From assembly GCF_900110925.1 (NCBI RefSeq), contig NZ_FOFP01000001.1, forward strand, positions 540,799 through 604,798: a stretch of 64,000 nt of DNA, written 5' to 3'. The translations under genes and the position numbers were made by a program. Every line of letters starts with the position of its first letter. Positions within the stretch are counted from its first letter, which is position 1. Below the pieces are notes generated by a model. It was not told the DNA's origin. It was given only the letters and a program-made list of their open reading frames with translations, and made no database searches. Source of the DNA: Pseudomonas cuatrocienegasensis. GTDB taxonomy: Bacteria; Pseudomonadota; Gammaproteobacteria; Pseudomonadales; Pseudomonadaceae. Shown here piece after piece: positions 11,766 to 19,816 of this stretch.

Positions 11766-13391
11766 ATGACCCTGAGAAACCTGAATATCGCACCCAGAGC
11801 CGGCCTCGGCTTCGCCATAGTGGCCCTGATGGTCATTTTGTTAGGCGCTTTCTCGCTGGCGCAGATGACCAATATCCGGGCCGAAGCGGAGAAGGTCGAT
11901 GACGACGTTTTGCCCAGTATTCTGAGCGCAGGCGAAATGGGCCTGACGGTAATGCGTTTGCGCGCCATCACCTTGCGTTTACTGCTCAACCGTGAGCCCG
12001 AGGTGGTAAGCGTCAGTGAAAATCGCTCGCAAGAGCTACGTACGGCACTGGCCAAGGCCAACAGTGACTACGAGGCATTACTGAGCAGTGACGAAGACCG
12101 CGAGCAGTATGGGCGCTATCAGCAGCTCGAGCGTCAGTACCTGGCAGGGCAGGCAAATATTGTTGAGCTCTCCAAGCAAAATCGTTTGGATGAAGCGCGG
12201 GCGGTGATCAATGGTGACTACGCCAAGCATGCTGATCAGTTGGCTGCGGTGTTGAACGAAATCAATACCTACAACCGCGAGTTGGCCAGTCAGTCGGCCG
12301 AGCAGTCGGCTGAAATTTTCAGCACGGCCCGTCTCTGGGTAATCGTTGCCATGGTTGCGGCGGCTATCGCGACTGTTCTGCTGGCCATGCTGCTTACGCG
12401 CAGCATCGTCAGCCCGCTGAGCGAGGCCTTGCACGTAGCCGAGACGGTTGCCAGTGGCGACCTGACTCAGTCTATCGTTGTGCAGGGCAGTGATGAGCCT
12501 GCACGTCTGTTGAGTGCCCTGAAGGGTATGCAGCAGAGCCTGCGCGCCACCATCCAGAGCATTGCGGACTCCTCCAACCAACTGGCGTCGGCCTCGGAAG
12601 AGCTGCATGCCGTTACCGAGGACTCAACCCGTGGCCTGCACCAGCAGAACAACGAGATCGAGCAGGCGGCCACTGCGGTCAATGAAATGACCACGGCCGT
12701 GGAAGAGGTGGCGCGCAATGCAGTCAACACGTCCGAAGCTTCGCGCACTTCGGATCGCACCACCCAGCATGGCCGCGAGCAGGTTCGCCAGACGGTAGAC
12801 TCGATCAGTCACCTGGCTGACGACGTTACCGATACGGCGGGGCAGGTCGAGCTGCTGGCTGACAAGGTGCGTGGCATCAGCAAGGTACTGGACGTGATTC
12901 GTTCGATTGCCGAGCAGACCAACTTGCTGGCGCTCAACGCGGCAATTGAGGCAGCGCGGGCGGGCGATGCCGGGCGCGGGTTTGCCGTGGTGGCGGACGA
13001 GGTACGGGCGCTGGCCCATCGCACGCAACAATCGACCCAGGAAATCGAGCAAATGATCGGCGGTATCCAGCAGGGCACCGATCATGCCGTTAGCGCGATG
13101 CAGAACAGCAATTCACGAGCCCGCACCACCTTGGATGTGGCGAAGGCGGCGGGCGAGGCGCTGGATCAAATTGCCCTGGCGATTTCCGAGATCAATGAGC
13201 GCAACCTGGTGATTGCCAGTGCCTCCGAAGAGCAGGCCCAGGTGGCGCGGGAAGTGGACCGCAACTTGGTGAATATCCGTGATCTGTCGCTGCAGAGCTC
13301 GGCGGGGGCGAACCAGACCAGTGCGGCTAGCCAGGAGCTGTCGCGTCTGGCCATCGACCTCAATGGCTTGATTGCTCGTTTTAAGGTCTAG
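11766..13391 (+). CDS. Methyl-accepting chemotaxis protein
   Basis: A 541-residue transmembrane chemoreceptor. The first membrane segment is at about 13-32 and the second at about 188-210. The ~155-residue periplasmic helical domain between them resembles the four-helix-bundle (4HB_MCP) sensor type. A HAMP domain follows, then the cytoplasmic signalling domain with the highly conserved hairpin tip [20 protein letters not shown] and [15 protein letters not shown]. It passes ligand occupancy to CheA/CheW arrays. The ligand cannot be read from the sequence. Confidence 0.93.
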   Translation: MTLRNLNIAPRAGLGFAIVALMVILLGAFSLAQMTNIRAEAEKVDDDVLPSILSAGEMGLTVMRLRAITLRLLLNREPEVVSVSENRSQELRTALAKANSDYEALLSSDEDREQYGRYQQLERQYLAGQANIVELSKQNRLDEARAVINGDYAKHADQLAAVLNEINTYNRELASQSAEQSAEIFSTARLWVIVAMVAAAIATVLLAMLLTRSIVSPLSEALHVAETVASGDLTQSIVVQGSDEPARLLSALKGMQQSLRATIQSIADSSNQLASASEELHAVTEDSTRGLHQQNNEIEQAATAVNEMTTAVEEVARNAVNTSEASRTSDRTTQHGREQVRQTVDSISHLADDVTDTAGQVELLADKVRGISKVLDVIRSIAEQTNLLALNAAIEAARAGDAGRGFAVVADEVRALAHRTQQSTQEIEQMIGGIQQGTDHAVSAMQNSNSRARTTLDVAKAAGEALDQIALAISEINERNLVIASASEEQAQVAREVDRNLVNIRDLSLQSSAGANQTSAASQELSRLAIDLNGLIARFKV

Positions 13392-13409
13392 CTGCACTTC
13401 GCAGATATG

Positions 13410-13435
13410 AAAACGGCGCCCTGAGGCGCCGTTTT
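13410..13435. terminator. Bidirectional terminator between the chemoreceptor and fabB
   Basis: AAAACGGCGCC (13410-13420), loop CTGA, GGCGCCGTTTT (13425-13435). Flanking A and T runs make it functional on both strands for the two convergent genes. Confidence 0.9.
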
Positions 13436-13449
13436 CAATGCAGTGATAC

Positions 13450-14667
13450 TCAGGCCTGGTAGCGCTTGAGTACCAGTGTGGCGTTGGTGCCGCCGAAGCC
13501 GAAGCTGTTGGACATGACGGTGTCCAGCTTGGCGTTCTCGCGGGTTTCACGCAGGATCGGCAGGTCAGCCACTTCCGGGTCCAATTCGTCGATGTTGGCC
13601 GAGGCGGTGATGAAGTTACCTTGCATCATCAGCAGGCAGTAGATCGCTTCATGTACCCCGGCGGCGCCCAGGCTATGGCCGGACAGGCTCTTGGTCGAGC
13701 TGATCGGCGGCGCCTTGTCGCCGAATACCGCACGTACGCCACGAATCTCCGCTACGTCGCCAACCGGCGTCGAGGTGCCGTGGGTGTTCAGGTAGTCGAT
13801 TGGCGTGTCGACGGTGGACAGCGCTTGCTGCATGCAGCGGATCGCGCCTTCGCCACTCGGGGCGACCATGTCGTAGCCATCGGAGGTGGCGCCATAGCCA
13901 ACGATTTCGGCGTAGATCTTGGCGCCGCGAGCCAGGGCGTGCTCCAGCTCTTCGACCACCACCATGCCGCCACCGCCAGCGATGACGAAACCGTCACGCT
14001 TGGCGTCGTAGGCGCGCGAGGCTTTCTCGGGCGTGGCGTTGTATTCGGTGGACAGGGCGCCCATGGCATCGAACAGGCAGCTCTGGCTCCAGTGCTCCTC
14101 TTCACCGCCGCCGGCGAAGACCACATCCTGCTTGCCCAGCTGGATCTGCTCCATGGCCTGGCCGATGCAATGAGCGCTGGTGGCGCAAGCCGAGGAGATG
14201 GAGAAGTTGACGCCCTTGATTTTGAAAGGGGTCGCCAGGCAGGCCGATACGGTGCTGCCCATGGTGCGGGTCACGCGGTATGGGCCGATGCGCTTGACGC
14301 CTTTTTCGCGCAGGGTGTCGATGGCTTCCATCTGGTTGACCGTGGAGGCACCACCCGAGCCGGCGATCAGGCCGGTACGCGGGTTGGAAACCTGCTCTTC
14401 GCTCAGGCCGGAATCCTTGATCGCCTGTTCCATCGCCAGGTAGGCGTAAGCCGCAGCGTCGCCCATGAAGCGGAACAGCTTGCGGTCGATCAGGGCTTCC
14501 AGATCCAGGTCGACGGAGCCTGACACATGGCTGCGCAGGCCCATCTCGGCGTATTCCGGGTTGAAGCGGATACCGGGACGGCCAGCACGCAGGTTGGCGG
14601 ACACGGTTTCTTTGTCATTGCCCAGGCAGGAAACGATGCCCAGACCGGTAATCACGACGCGACGCAT
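13450..14667 (-). CDS. fabB: Beta-ketoacyl-ACP synthase I
   Basis: A 405-residue condensing enzyme of type II fatty acid synthesis. It elongates acyl-ACP with malonyl-ACP and is needed for the unsaturated branch. The nucleophile is in [12 protein letters not shown] (about Cys161). The two catalytic histidines are in [11 protein letters not shown] (about 296) and [11 protein letters not shown] (about 331), and the C-terminal [10 protein letters not shown] loop is present. It lies 12 bases downstream of fabA, forming the classical Pseudomonas fabAB operon. Confidence 0.97.
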   Translation of the reverse strand: MRRVVITGLGIVSCLGNDKETVSANLRAGRPGIRFNPEYAEMGLRSHVSGSVDLDLEALIDRKLFRFMGDAAAYAYLAMEQAIKDSGLSEEQVSNPRTGLIAGSGGASTVNQMEAIDTLREKGVKRIGPYRVTRTMGSTVSACLATPFKIKGVNFSISSACATSAHCIGQAMEQIQLGKQDVVFAGGGEEEHWSQSCLFDAMGALSTEYNATPEKASRAYDAKRDGFVIAGGGGMVVVEELEHALARGAKIYAEIVGYGATSDGYDMVAPSGEGAIRCMQQALSTVDTPIDYLNTHGTSTPVGDVAEIRGVRAVFGDKAPPISSTKSLSGHSLGAAGVHEAIYCLLMMQGNFITASANIDELDPEVADLPILRETRENAKLDTVMSNSFGFGGTNATLVLKRYQA

Positions 14668-14679
14668 GGAGAGAGTCCT

Positions 14680-15195
14680 TTAGAAACTGTCGGTAGAGGT
14701 GAACAGGCCGACCCGCAGGCCTTCGGCGCTGTAGATCTCGCGGCCGTCGACGCTGACCGTGCCATCGGCAATGGCCAGAATCAGCGAGCGGGTGATGGTG
14801 CGCTTGATCTGAATGTTGTAGGTGACCTTCTTGGCGGTCGGCAGGACCTGGCCAAAGAACTTCACGTCACCCGAACCCAGGGCGCGGCCGCGGCCCGGGT
14901 TGCCTTGCCAGCCCAGAAAGAAGCCGACCAGTTGCCACATGGCATCCAGGCCCAGGCAGCCAGGCATGACCGGGTCGCCTTCAAAATGGCAGGCGAAGAA
15001 CCACAGGTCCGGGTTGATATCGAGCTCGGCGACGATTTCACCTTTGCCGTACTTGCCGCCGACATCGCTGATATGAGTGATGCGATCGATCATCAGCATG
15101 TTCGGTGCGGGCAGTTGCGCGTTACCCGGGCCGAACAGTTCGCCGCGGCTGCAGCGCAACAGATCTTCCTGGGTGAAGGCGTTTTGTTTGGTCAT
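14680..15195 (-). CDS. fabA: 3-hydroxydecanoyl-ACP dehydratase/isomerase
   Basis: A 171-residue hot-dog enzyme that dehydrates 3-hydroxydecanoyl-ACP and isomerises the product to cis-3-decenoyl-ACP, the entry to unsaturated fatty acids. The active site is visible: His70 in [16 protein letters not shown] and Asp84 in LGLDAMWQ, the normal FabA positions. It is the first gene of the fabA-fabB operon; GAGGAGCTCGC precedes the ATG. A palindrome resembling FabR/DesT operators lies 125 bases upstream, so it is probably controlled by membrane unsaturation state. Confidence 0.97.
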   Translation of the reverse strand: MTKQNAFTQEDLLRCSRGELFGPGNAQLPAPNMLMIDRITHISDVGGKYGKGEIVAELDINPDLWFFACHFEGDPVMPGCLGLDAMWQLVGFFLGWQGNPGRGRALGSGDVKFFGQVLPTAKKVTYNIQIKRTITRSLILAIADGTVSVDGREIYSAEGLRVGLFTSTDSF

Positions 15196-15319
15196 GCGAG
15201 CTCCTCAATAATCCCACGCACCACGGCTGGGCAATCGTCCTGGCCGGCAGCGCAACCGAGTGCGCATGCCAGCAGCCTAGTCATAGACTGTTGCGTTGTA
15301 ATGAAAGTCACAGCGGCGT

Positions 15320-15335
15320 GAGTACAGTTGTACTC
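15320..15335. promoter_or_regulatory. FabR/DesT-like palindromic operator upstream of fabA
   Basis: GAGTACA (15320-15326), GT, TGTACTC (15329-15335) is a perfect 7+7 inverted repeat. It resembles the TACA-NN-TGTA core of TetR-family fatty acid regulators FabR (E. coli) and DesT (Pseudomonas), both known to control fabA/fabB-type genes. It lies about 125 bases upstream of the fabA start. Binding is inferred from sequence and position. Confidence 0.6.
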
Positions 15336-15398
15336 CGCTCTTGGCGCACTGTCACACCACACCGCCTACTGGCTTATAACCGTCAAGCCTGCCGCATT

Positions 15399-17297
15399 TC
15401 ACTGCGCTTGACCACCCGTCGATGGTCGAGGCGGCAACCAGCGCTGCAGCACGCGTTGCAGGTCTACGCGTTTGAAGGGTTTAGCCAGGTAATCGTTCAT
15501 TCCAGCGTCAAGGCACGCTTCACGGTCACCCTGCAGGGCGTTGGCGGTTAAGGCAATGATCGGCGTCTGCGCCCAGCCCGGCTGCTGACGGATTTGTCGG
15601 GTGGCCTGATAACCGTCCATAACCGGCAAGCGGCAGTCCATGAGTACCGCATCGAACGGTTGCTGGCTGACGAGGTGCACGGCCTGGGCGCCGTCCCCAA
15701 CCAGGCTGACCTGGTAGCCGAGGCTGCGCAGCATGGCTTCGATAACGGTCTGATTGACCGGGTTGTCTTCCACCAGCAACACATGCTGACCCTGACCGTT
15801 TTTGCCTTCGTCGCAGCTGTTGAGCGCAGTTGCTTTGGGCTGACGGCTGAAGGGCAGGGGTATTTCTAGGGTAAAGATCGAGCCACGGCCTTCTTCGCTT
15901 TCCGCAACCAGGGTGCCGCCCATGCGTTCGGCCAGGGTGCGGGCGATCGGCAGGCCGAGGCCGGTGCCGCCATAGCGCCGGGAGATCGAGTTGTCGGCCT
16001 GCTGGAAGGCATCGAACATGTGTTCCAGGCGTTCAGGGCTGATACCGATGCCGCTGTCGCGGACCGCGCAGGTAAACCAGAGTACGTCCTCATCCAGTGC
16101 CTGCCAGCGGGTTTCCAGGCGAATACCGCCGGTTTCGGTGAACTTCAGGGCGTTACCAATCAGGTTTACCAGTATTTGCCGGATACGTGTCGGATCGCCC
16201 TGTACCTCGACCAGTTCCAGGCCCGGCTGCAGGTCCACCTCCAGGCTTAGTGCACGCTGCTGAGCACTGTGCTGGAAGACCAGCGCCGAACTCTGGACCA
16301 GCTCGGCCAGGTTGAAGGCAATACGTTCGAGCTCCAGCGCCCCTCGCTCTATACGCGAGAAGTCGAGAATATCGTTGATGACCTTGAGTAGGTGCTCGGT
16401 GGATTCGCTGGCCAGGGCGGCGTACTCGGCCTGCTCCTGAGTCATTTCGGTGGTTTCGAGCAATTGCAGCATGCCCAGTACGCCGTTCATGGGCGTGCGC
16501 AGCTCATGACTCATCATGGCCAGAAAGTCCGACTTGGCGCGGTTGGCCTGTTCCGACTCTTCGCGGGCCTTGATCAGCAGGGACATGGCATGCTGCTGTT
16601 GCTGGCTGGCGTGCGCCAGGCCATTGGCCAGGCTGTTGATGTGGCGTGCCAGCGCGCCCAGTTCGCTGTCGCCGAGCTCGGGCAGGCGAGTGCGGTAGTT
16701 GCCGCCCTCAATAGCCACTACAGCATCGCTCATGGCACTCAGTGGCTGCGAGAGGTGGCGGGCAAGGCGGCGTGCCAGCAGGAAGGTCAGCAGCAGGGCC
16801 AATAAGGCCAGGCCCGTGGCTTTCAGCAGGATGCGTTGTTGGCGTGCATTCAGGGCTTCGGTCGACATGCCGACGACGACTCGCCCCAGATAGACGTTAT
16901 CAGCACGACCTGCCTGCGCGGACTCGACCTGCAGCAGGTGGATGGGGGCGTGGTAGACCGCTACATCGGCGCCACTTTGCAGGGTTTTTGCTTGCTCGAC
17001 ATAAACCAGAATCTCGTCGTTACGATCCCGTACTTCGAGAAAGCGCACATGAGGGGTCTTGAGTGTCGCCTGCAGCAGGCTGTCGAGCACCTTCAGGTTG
17101 CCGGTAATCACGCCGTACTCGCTGGCCGGCGCCAGCTGGCTGGCGATCAGTTGGCCGTTGTCATTGAGTTCCTGATGCAGGTCCTGCAGCCGCACAAACG
17201 TGAAAAAGCCGGTGAGCAGCAGCGTCATGAGCAGGGCCGGGCCGACGCTGATCAACTGGGTGCGGGTATGGATGTTCCAGCTGCGACCCCACTTCAT
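15399..17297 (-). CDS. GacS-like hybrid sensor histidine kinase
   Basis: A 632-residue inner-membrane kinase. TM1 is near 17-35, followed by a ~125-residue periplasmic domain, TM2 (about 160-176) and HAMP. HisKA has phospho-His264 in MMSHELRTPMNG, the HATPase has RDSGIGISPERL and GGTGLGLPIA, and one receiver domain (about 505-625) has AVLMDCRLPVMDG. There is no C-terminal Hpt, so phosphate must pass to a separate Hpt protein. Its place upstream of fabA matches my memory of PAO1 PA1611, a kinase reported to interact with RetS in the Gac/Rsm network; that link is by recalled gene order only. Confidence 0.88.
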   Translation of the reverse strand: MKWGRSWNIHTRTQLISVGPALLMTLLLTGFFTFVRLQDLHQELNDNGQLIASQLAPASEYGVITGNLKVLDSLLQATLKTPHVRFLEVRDRNDEILVYVEQAKTLQSGADVAVYHAPIHLLQVESAQAGRADNVYLGRVVVGMSTEALNARQQRILLKATGLALLALLLTFLLARRLARHLSQPLSAMSDAVVAIEGGNYRTRLPELGDSELGALARHINSLANGLAHASQQQQHAMSLLIKAREESEQANRAKSDFLAMMSHELRTPMNGVLGMLQLLETTEMTQEQAEYAALASESTEHLLKVINDILDFSRIERGALELERIAFNLAELVQSSALVFQHSAQQRALSLEVDLQPGLELVEVQGDPTRIRQILVNLIGNALKFTETGGIRLETRWQALDEDVLWFTCAVRDSGIGISPERLEHMFDAFQQADNSISRRYGGTGLGLPIARTLAERMGGTLVAESEEGRGSIFTLEIPLPFSRQPKATALNSCDEGKNGQGQHVLLVEDNPVNQTVIEAMLRSLGYQVSLVGDGAQAVHLVSQQPFDAVLMDCRLPVMDGYQATRQIRQQPGWAQTPIIALTANALQGDREACLDAGMNDYLAKPFKRVDLQRVLQRWLPPRPSTGGQAQ

Positions 17298-17509
17298 ACG
17301 CAGTCACCGTAGGGCATGTGCGCACTGATGAGTGAAGCGGGTAGCGGGCTGCGGGCGGCGGATAAGTGGTTGATCACGCAACGGCCTTGTTCGCGTTTGA
17401 AGAGAGGCATGTTAACCGAGCAGCCTGGCTTTGGCAGCGGGGCCGGGGGGTAATTGCCGCAAATGTGCACGCCGCCGCAAGCCTGCACGGTCGCACAGTG
17501 CTGGTAGGC
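17294..17509 (-). pseudogene. Cysteine-rich small reading frame cut by the repeat element
   Basis: This frame ends in an ATGA overlap with the start of the hybrid kinase, the usual sign of a real coupled upstream gene. It encodes a peptide with at least six cysteines (CATVQACGG, ICGNYP, PGCSVN, GRCVINH, YGDCV), suggesting a disulfide-bonded exported protein. Upstream the frame runs straight into the MITE-like repeat at 17510, so the original 5' end seems displaced. A GTG at 17488 could serve as an internal start. I do not recognise the family; it may be a remnant rather than a working gene. Confidence 0.35.
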
Positions 17510-17778
17510 TAGGGTCTGTTGTCGCTTCGTTCGCGGCCGCGCCGGAGCCAGTTTTAGCGCGAGGCAAGGCACGAGATGCGAAGTTTAGCCGGCTAAATGA
17601 GCCATCGAGAAACGCAGCATCGCGCTAAAACGGGCCCGGCCCTACGGGTTGCGCGCAAAATCTCGCCATGCGTTGTTGGAGGACTTGGCAAGGGAACAAC
17701 CATTACCTGCGTCCTCCGCCTAGCCTGGCGAGATTTTTCGCGGCAACGCGGCTCGCGACGAAACGACCACAGACCCTA
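17510..17778. repeat. MITE-like element with about 30-bp terminal inverted repeats
   Basis: The left end TAGGGTCTGTTGTCGCTTCG and the reverse complement of the right end, TAGGGTCTGTGGTCGTTTCG, are near-identical. TA sits at both outer edges. Inside are two further inverted repeat pairs: TTTTAGCGCGA with TCGCGCTAAAA, and AAAATCTCGCCA with TGGCGAGATTTT. No transposase is encoded. It lies between the hybrid kinase and gpsA and occupies most of this 540-base gap. It is best read as a miniature transposable element or large structured intergenic repeat. Confidence 0.7.
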
Positions 17779-17789
17779 CTATGGCCCCG

Positions 17790-17795
17790 TATAAT
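17790..17795 (+). promoter_or_regulatory. Possible -10 box of gpsA
   Basis: TATAAT lies 41 bases before the gpsA ATG, immediately outside the repeat element. The matching -35 would fall inside the repeat's right end and is not close to consensus, so the element may have changed this promoter. Confidence 0.45.
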
Positions 17796-17836
17796 GCCCA
17801 ATTTCGCCATCGCGTATGGCTCCAAACGGATTTCCT

Positions 17837-18859
17837 ATGACTGAGCAGCTCCCTATTGCCGTGTTGGGCGGCGGCAGCTTCGGCACCGTGATCGCCAACC
17901 TGCTGGCCAATAACGATCAGCGTGTCTTGCACTGGATGCGTGATCCTATCCAGGCCGAGGCCATCCGTACCACACGGCAGAATCCGCGCTACCTCAAAGG
18001 TGTCGACATTCACTCTGCTGTCGAACCGCTGACTGACCTGGGTGCTGTGCTGAACGCCTGCCAGTTGATCTTTGTCGCCCTGCCATCCAGCGCCTTGCGT
18101 CAAGTCTTGCAGCCGCACAGCGCAGAGCTGGCGGGCAAGTTGCTGGTGAGCACGACCAAGGGGATCGAGGCGCAGAGCTTCAAGCTGATGAGCCAGATCC
18201 TTGAGGAAATAGCGCCCCAGGCGCGTATTGGTGTGTTATCCGGCCCTAACCTGGCCAAGGAGGTGGCTGCCGGCGCACTGACTGCCACCGTGGTGGCCAG
18301 CGAAGACGAAGCCCTGTGCCTGCAGGTTCAGGCCGTACTGCATGGACCGACGTTCCGGGTGTACGCCAGTGCCGATCGCTTTGGCGTCGAGCTGGGTGGG
18401 GCTTTGAAGAACGTCTACGCGATCATCGCGGGGATGGCTGCAGCTTTGGGCATGGGCGAGAACACTCGGAGCATGCTGATCACCCGCGCCCTGGCAGAAA
18501 TGACCCGTTTTGCCGTGCAACTGGGTGCTAACCCGATGACCTTCCTTGGCCTGGCAGGCGTAGGCGACCTGATTGTCACCTGCTCGTCACCCAAGAGCCG
18601 TAACTATCAAGTGGGTTTTGCCCTCGGCGAGGGGCTTTCGTTGGACGATGCCGTGGCGCGCCTCGGTGAAGTGGCCGAGGGCGTCAATACCATCCGCGTA
18701 CTCAAAGCCAAGTCCGAGGAGATGGGCATTTATATGCCGCTGGTCAGCGGTCTGTATGCCATTCTGTTTGGCGGTCGCACGCTGGATCAGGTGATCGCGG
18801 CACTGATGAGCGCAGAGCCAAAAACCGATGTCGACTTCATCTCACCCACCGGTTTCTGA
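17837..18859 (+). CDS. gpsA: Glycerol-3-phosphate dehydrogenase [NAD(P)+]
   Basis: A 340-residue cytosolic enzyme that reduces dihydroxyacetone phosphate to sn-glycerol-3-phosphate for phospholipid synthesis. The N-terminal Rossmann motif is [16 protein letters not shown]; later come [22 protein letters not shown] and [13 protein letters not shown] with the catalytic lysine, and [20 protein letters not shown] chose the ATG at 17837 (MTEQLPIAV), the usual Pseudomonas start, over an upstream in-frame ATG at 17816. It is followed closely by the DUF4389 and sixA-like genes. Confidence 0.96.
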   Translation: MTEQLPIAVLGGGSFGTVIANLLANNDQRVLHWMRDPIQAEAIRTTRQNPRYLKGVDIHSAVEPLTDLGAVLNACQLIFVALPSSALRQVLQPHSAELAGKLLVSTTKGIEAQSFKLMSQILEEIAPQARIGVLSGPNLAKEVAAGALTATVVASEDEALCLQVQAVLHGPTFRVYASADRFGVELGGALKNVYAIIAGMAAALGMGENTRSMLITRALAEMTRFAVQLGANPMTFLGLAGVGDLIVTCSSPKSRNYQVGFALGEGLSLDDAVARLGEVAEGVNTIRVLKAKSEEMGIYMPLVSGLYAILFGGRTLDQVIAALMSAEPKTDVDFISPTGF

Positions 18860-18882
18860 ACCGGTCTTGCAGGAGCTTGCCC

Positions 18883-19230
18883 ATGACTGATCCCCACAAG
18901 ACGCTGGAGCGCGAATCCATCGTGCTGCGTATTCTCTGGATGGTGCTGTTTGCGCTGGTCTGGCAACTGGCTGAGTTGGTCCTGGCCGGCGTAGTCCTGC
19001 TGCAGCTGGGCTACCGGATCATTTACAGCGCTCCCAACGCAAGCTTGCTTGGCTTTGGTGACAGCCTTAGCCAGTACCTGGCGCAAATTGGCCGCTTTGG
19101 CACCTTCAACAGCGATGAGAAACCCTGGCCATTCCAGGATTGGCCAACACCGCGCACGCCGGACGGCGAGGTGGCCCATAGCATCCCCCCAGCGCCTCAT
19201 CCCGTGCGGGATGAAGAGCCCAAGCTGTGA
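18883..19230 (+). CDS. DUF4389 domain membrane protein
   Basis: A 115-residue protein with membrane segments at about 14-45 (LRILWMVLFALVWQLAELVLAGVVLLQ) and a downstream SLSQYLAQIGRFGTFNSDEKPWPF segment typical of DUF4389 proteins. An AGGAG box 7 bases before the ATG at 18883 fixes the start. It sits between gpsA (23-base gap) and sixA, probably one transcript. No function is known for the family. Confidence 0.85.
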   Translation: MTDPHKTLERESIVLRILWMVLFALVWQLAELVLAGVVLLQLGYRIIYSAPNASLLGFGDSLSQYLAQIGRFGTFNSDEKPWPFQDWPTPRTPDGEVAHSIPPAPHPVRDEEPKL

Positions 19231-19240
19231 GGGCTGGGTG

Positions 19241-19705
19241 ATGAGGCTGTGGCTGTTACGCCATGGCGAAGCTGAACCCCAGGCCCGCACAGACGCCGAA
19301 CGCCCGCTGACGGCCCATGGCCGTGCGCAGGCGTTGCGCGCGGCCGAGCACCTGCGTGAGCAGCCACCGCAAACCCTGTTGGTCAGCCCCTATGTGCGCG
19401 CGCAGCAGACTGCGCAATTGGTGCGCGATGCTATCGGCTTTCGCGGCGCCTGGCATACGGTGCCCTGGCTGACCCCGGACAGTGAATTGCGTGAAGTACT
19501 GCTGCAGCTTGACCGCTTCGATCAGGGCAGCGTGCTGCTTGTGACCCACCAGCCTTTGGTGGGCGCATTGGCCGGGCTGTTGGTCGACGGGCACAGGCAG
19601 CAGCCCGTGCCGATGTATACAGCCAGCCTCGCCGCACTCGACGGCGACCTGTTGGCGGCTGGCTGCATGACGATGCACAGCCTGCAGCATCCCGCGCTGG
19701 ATTAA
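19241..19705 (+). CDS. sixA: Phosphohistidine phosphatase SixA family protein
   Basis: A 154-residue histidine phosphatase superfamily member with the RHG signature at the N-terminus (LWLLRHGEAE, His8) and the second catalytic histidine in VLLVTHQPLVG. SixA removes phosphate from histidine-containing phosphocarriers; in E. coli this was described for ArcB and the nitrogen PTS. It starts 10 bases after the DUF4389 gene and probably belongs to the gpsA operon. Confidence 0.88.
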   Translation: MRLWLLRHGEAEPQARTDAERPLTAHGRAQALRAAEHLREQPPQTLLVSPYVRAQQTAQLVRDAIGFRGAWHTVPWLTPDSELREVLLQLDRFDQGSVLLVTHQPLVGALAGLLVDGHRQQPVPMYTASLAALDGDLLAAGCMTMHSLQHPALD

Positions 19706-19763
19706 CGCGACTACACACCGAAACATTTCTCCTCTTGCGACCCGTTGTTGTGCGTGGAATAGT

Positions 19764-19785
19764 CAACCAAGCAATTGCTTGGTTG
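19764..19785. promoter_or_regulatory. 22-bp perfect palindrome upstream of the acyl-CoA synthetase
   Basis: The core CCAAGCAATTGCTTGG is extended by CAA/TTG on the two sides to a perfect 22-base palindrome, 31 bases before the GTG start. There is no T-run, so it is not a terminator. It has the look of a TetR-type operator, as often found at acyl-CoA and beta-oxidation genes. The regulator is unknown. Confidence 0.55.
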
Positions 19786-19816
19786 GCTCCACAAAAACAA
19801 TAAAGGAGGAACCCCC

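Noticed and set aside
17510..17778. CRISPR array or tRNA-like structure
   Set aside because: The repeats are inverted and nested, not regularly spaced direct repeats, and no cloverleaf can be drawn.
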